NCBI GenBank assembly: GCA_013327885.1
Contig: JABUMY010000006.1
Coordinates: 186,001-250,000, forward strand
Length of the DNA: 64,000 nt
Direction of reading: 5' to 3'
Source: Flavisolibacter longurius
Lineage (GTDB): Bacteria > Bacteroidota > Bacteroidia > Chitinophagales > Chitinophagaceae
The position numbers and the translations under genes are program-made. This document shows, one piece after another, positions 63,253 to 64,000 of this stretch. The notes beneath the pieces were generated by a model, which was not told where the DNA came from, searched no databases, and worked only from the letters and a program-made list of their open reading frames with translations. The first letter of the stretch is position 1. Each line of letters opens with the position of its first letter.

Positions 63253-63897
63253 ATGAGCAGGTTACGGAAATTTGAACGGTTTCTTTTCAAGTACAGTTTA
63301 ATACCCCCGCACAAATGGCGGCGGGCTGCGATTGTTGCGGTGGCTGCGTTTATCGGGCTCGGTCTTTACGTGGTGAGGGTGAGTAACGCTGCTTCTTATT
63401 TGTCCGACGATCCGCAGGCTTGCGTCAACTGTCACCTGATGACGCCTCAATACATTACGTGGACACACAGCTCACACCGCGAAGTGGCCCATTGCAACGA
63501 TTGTCATGTTCCGCACAACAATGTATTCAACAAATATTTTTTCAAGGCAAAAGATGGTCTTTACCATGCCTCCATTTTTACGCTTCGGGCCGAACCACAG
63601 GTGATCCAGGCGAAAAGCGCTTCGGTAGAGGTCATTCACAACAATTGCATTCGCTGTCACCAGGACCAGGTAACGGATTTCAAAACAGCCAGCATGGTCG
63701 ATAACCACCATGCCAACCGCACCGATCGCCTTTGCTGGGATTGTCACCGCGAAGTGCCACATGGCAAGGTGAAAGGGCTTTCCTCCGTTGGCCTTCAACT
63801 GGAGCCCATCCGACTATATGACCCCGACCGGAAAGTGGTGCCGGCATGGCTGCAGAAAACAATGGAAGAGAAAAAAGACAAGGCCCAAACAAAATAA
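63253..63897 (+). CDS. nrfH: Cytochrome c nitrite reductase small subunit
   Basis: A 214-aa membrane-anchored tetraheme cytochrome c of the NapC/NirT family that passes electrons from menaquinol to NrfA for reduction of nitrite to ammonium. One N-terminal membrane segment (about 25-42) and four CxxCH heme motifs: C57-H61, C81-H85, C132-H136 and C161-H165. The first is followed by Leu-Met (CHLM), as expected for the Met-ligated heme. nrfA begins 25 bp downstream. Confidence 0.96.
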   Translation: MSRLRKFERFLFKYSLIPPHKWRRAAIVAVAAFIGLGLYVVRVSNAASYLSDDPQACVNCHLMTPQYITWTHSSHREVAHCNDCHVPHNNVFNKYFFKAKDGLYHASIFTLRAEPQVIQAKSASVEVIHNNCIRCHQDQVTDFKTASMVDNHHANRTDRLCWDCHREVPHGKVKGLSSVGLQLEPIRLYDPDRKVVPAWLQKTMEEKKDKAQTK

Positions 63898-63921
63898 TTG
63901 TAAGCACTCAAATACAATCCA

Positions 63922-64000
63922 ATGAAGAATTGGCTACTTTTTTTAGGAACGATCGTCGTTGTTTTTTTGCTGGCAATGCTGGTGTATTCGATTATGGACC
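63922..64000 (+). CDS. nrfA: Cytochrome c nitrite reductase catalytic subunit (5' end only)
   Basis: The ATG at 63922 opens 26 codons encoding MKNWLLFLGTIVVVFLLAML in the hydrophobic N-terminus, followed by VYSIMD; the gene runs off the window. The assignment relies on position directly after nrfH and on the resemblance of the signal or anchor segment to Bacteroidota NrfA proteins. The heme motifs are not in view. Confidence 0.8.
   Translation, partial: MKNWLLFLGTIVVVFLLAMLVYSIMD

Overview
The window looks like a chromosome segment of a Bacteroidota bacterium, most likely of the family Chitinophagaceae. I base this on two SusC/SusD outer-membrane pairs, many exported glycoside hydrolases and lipoproteins, periplasmic TPR sensor kinases, a typical Bacteroidota tail-fibre-like protein and a 3-coathanger-type secreted protein, genes largely without clear Shine-Dalgarno sites, and several exact matches to the Bacteroidota -7 promoter element TAnnTTTG. 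I saw no rRNA, tRNA, insertion sequence, prophage or CRISPR array. Most of the window is ordinary, intact coding sequence.

Layout. 1-6.0 kb holds housekeeping and small genes: the pyrF 3' end, a CAP protein, a YciI-like protein, a thioredoxin, an EVE protein, a cupin, a cysteine-free sirtuin and a saccharopine reductase. 6.6-11.9 kb has a GYF/FxLYD-like membrane protein, gyrA and a TPR protein. 12.0-19.0 kb has a DeoR regulator, a DUF72 protein, an amidohydrolase, a TauE/SafE permease, an App1-type phosphatase, a GNAT enzyme and a KduD-type dehydrogenase. 19.4-30.5 kb is a glycan region: a ROK regulator, susC/susD, glycosylasparaginase, cutC, a GH29 fucosidase and a GH18 enzyme, which together suggest glycoprotein or amino-sugar glycan use. 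30.5-38.8 kb has an alcohol dehydrogenase, a lipoprotein-type TPR histidine kinase and a three-gene minus-strand unit headed by a kinase-like/Omp85 fusion. 38.9-45.2 kb has a second susC/susD pair, divergent from a BNR_4 lipoprotein that may be a polysaccharide lyase. 45.5-53.1 kb has a two-component system next to two large secreted proteins. 53.5-61.3 kb is an arabinose locus: exported mutarotase, araB-araD-araA and a GH127 beta-L-arabinofuranosidase. 61.4-64.0 kb has a small conserved protein, an Fsr-like MFS exporter and the start of nrfHA (nitrite reduction to ammonium).

How it fits together. The 19-30 kb and 39-61 kb regions form a capture, cleavage, import and catabolism programme for plant- or glycoprotein-derived sugars. 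The L-arabinose released by GH127 would feed AraA, AraB and AraD. KduD could handle a keto-deoxy sugar acid, such as one derived from an unsaturated uronate.

The feature that ordinary annotation would miss is a set of short, degenerate tandem repeats with a 7-bp period (once 8 bp, once 15 bp) in gene junctions at about 3.7, 6.6, 15.2, 17.2, 25.8, 56.45 and 57.2 kb. The unit sequence differs between sites while the heptamer phase is kept. One array starts on the araD stop codon, and another is translated as the C-terminal tail of AraB. A 46-bp perfect palindrome lies between araA and the GH127 gene.
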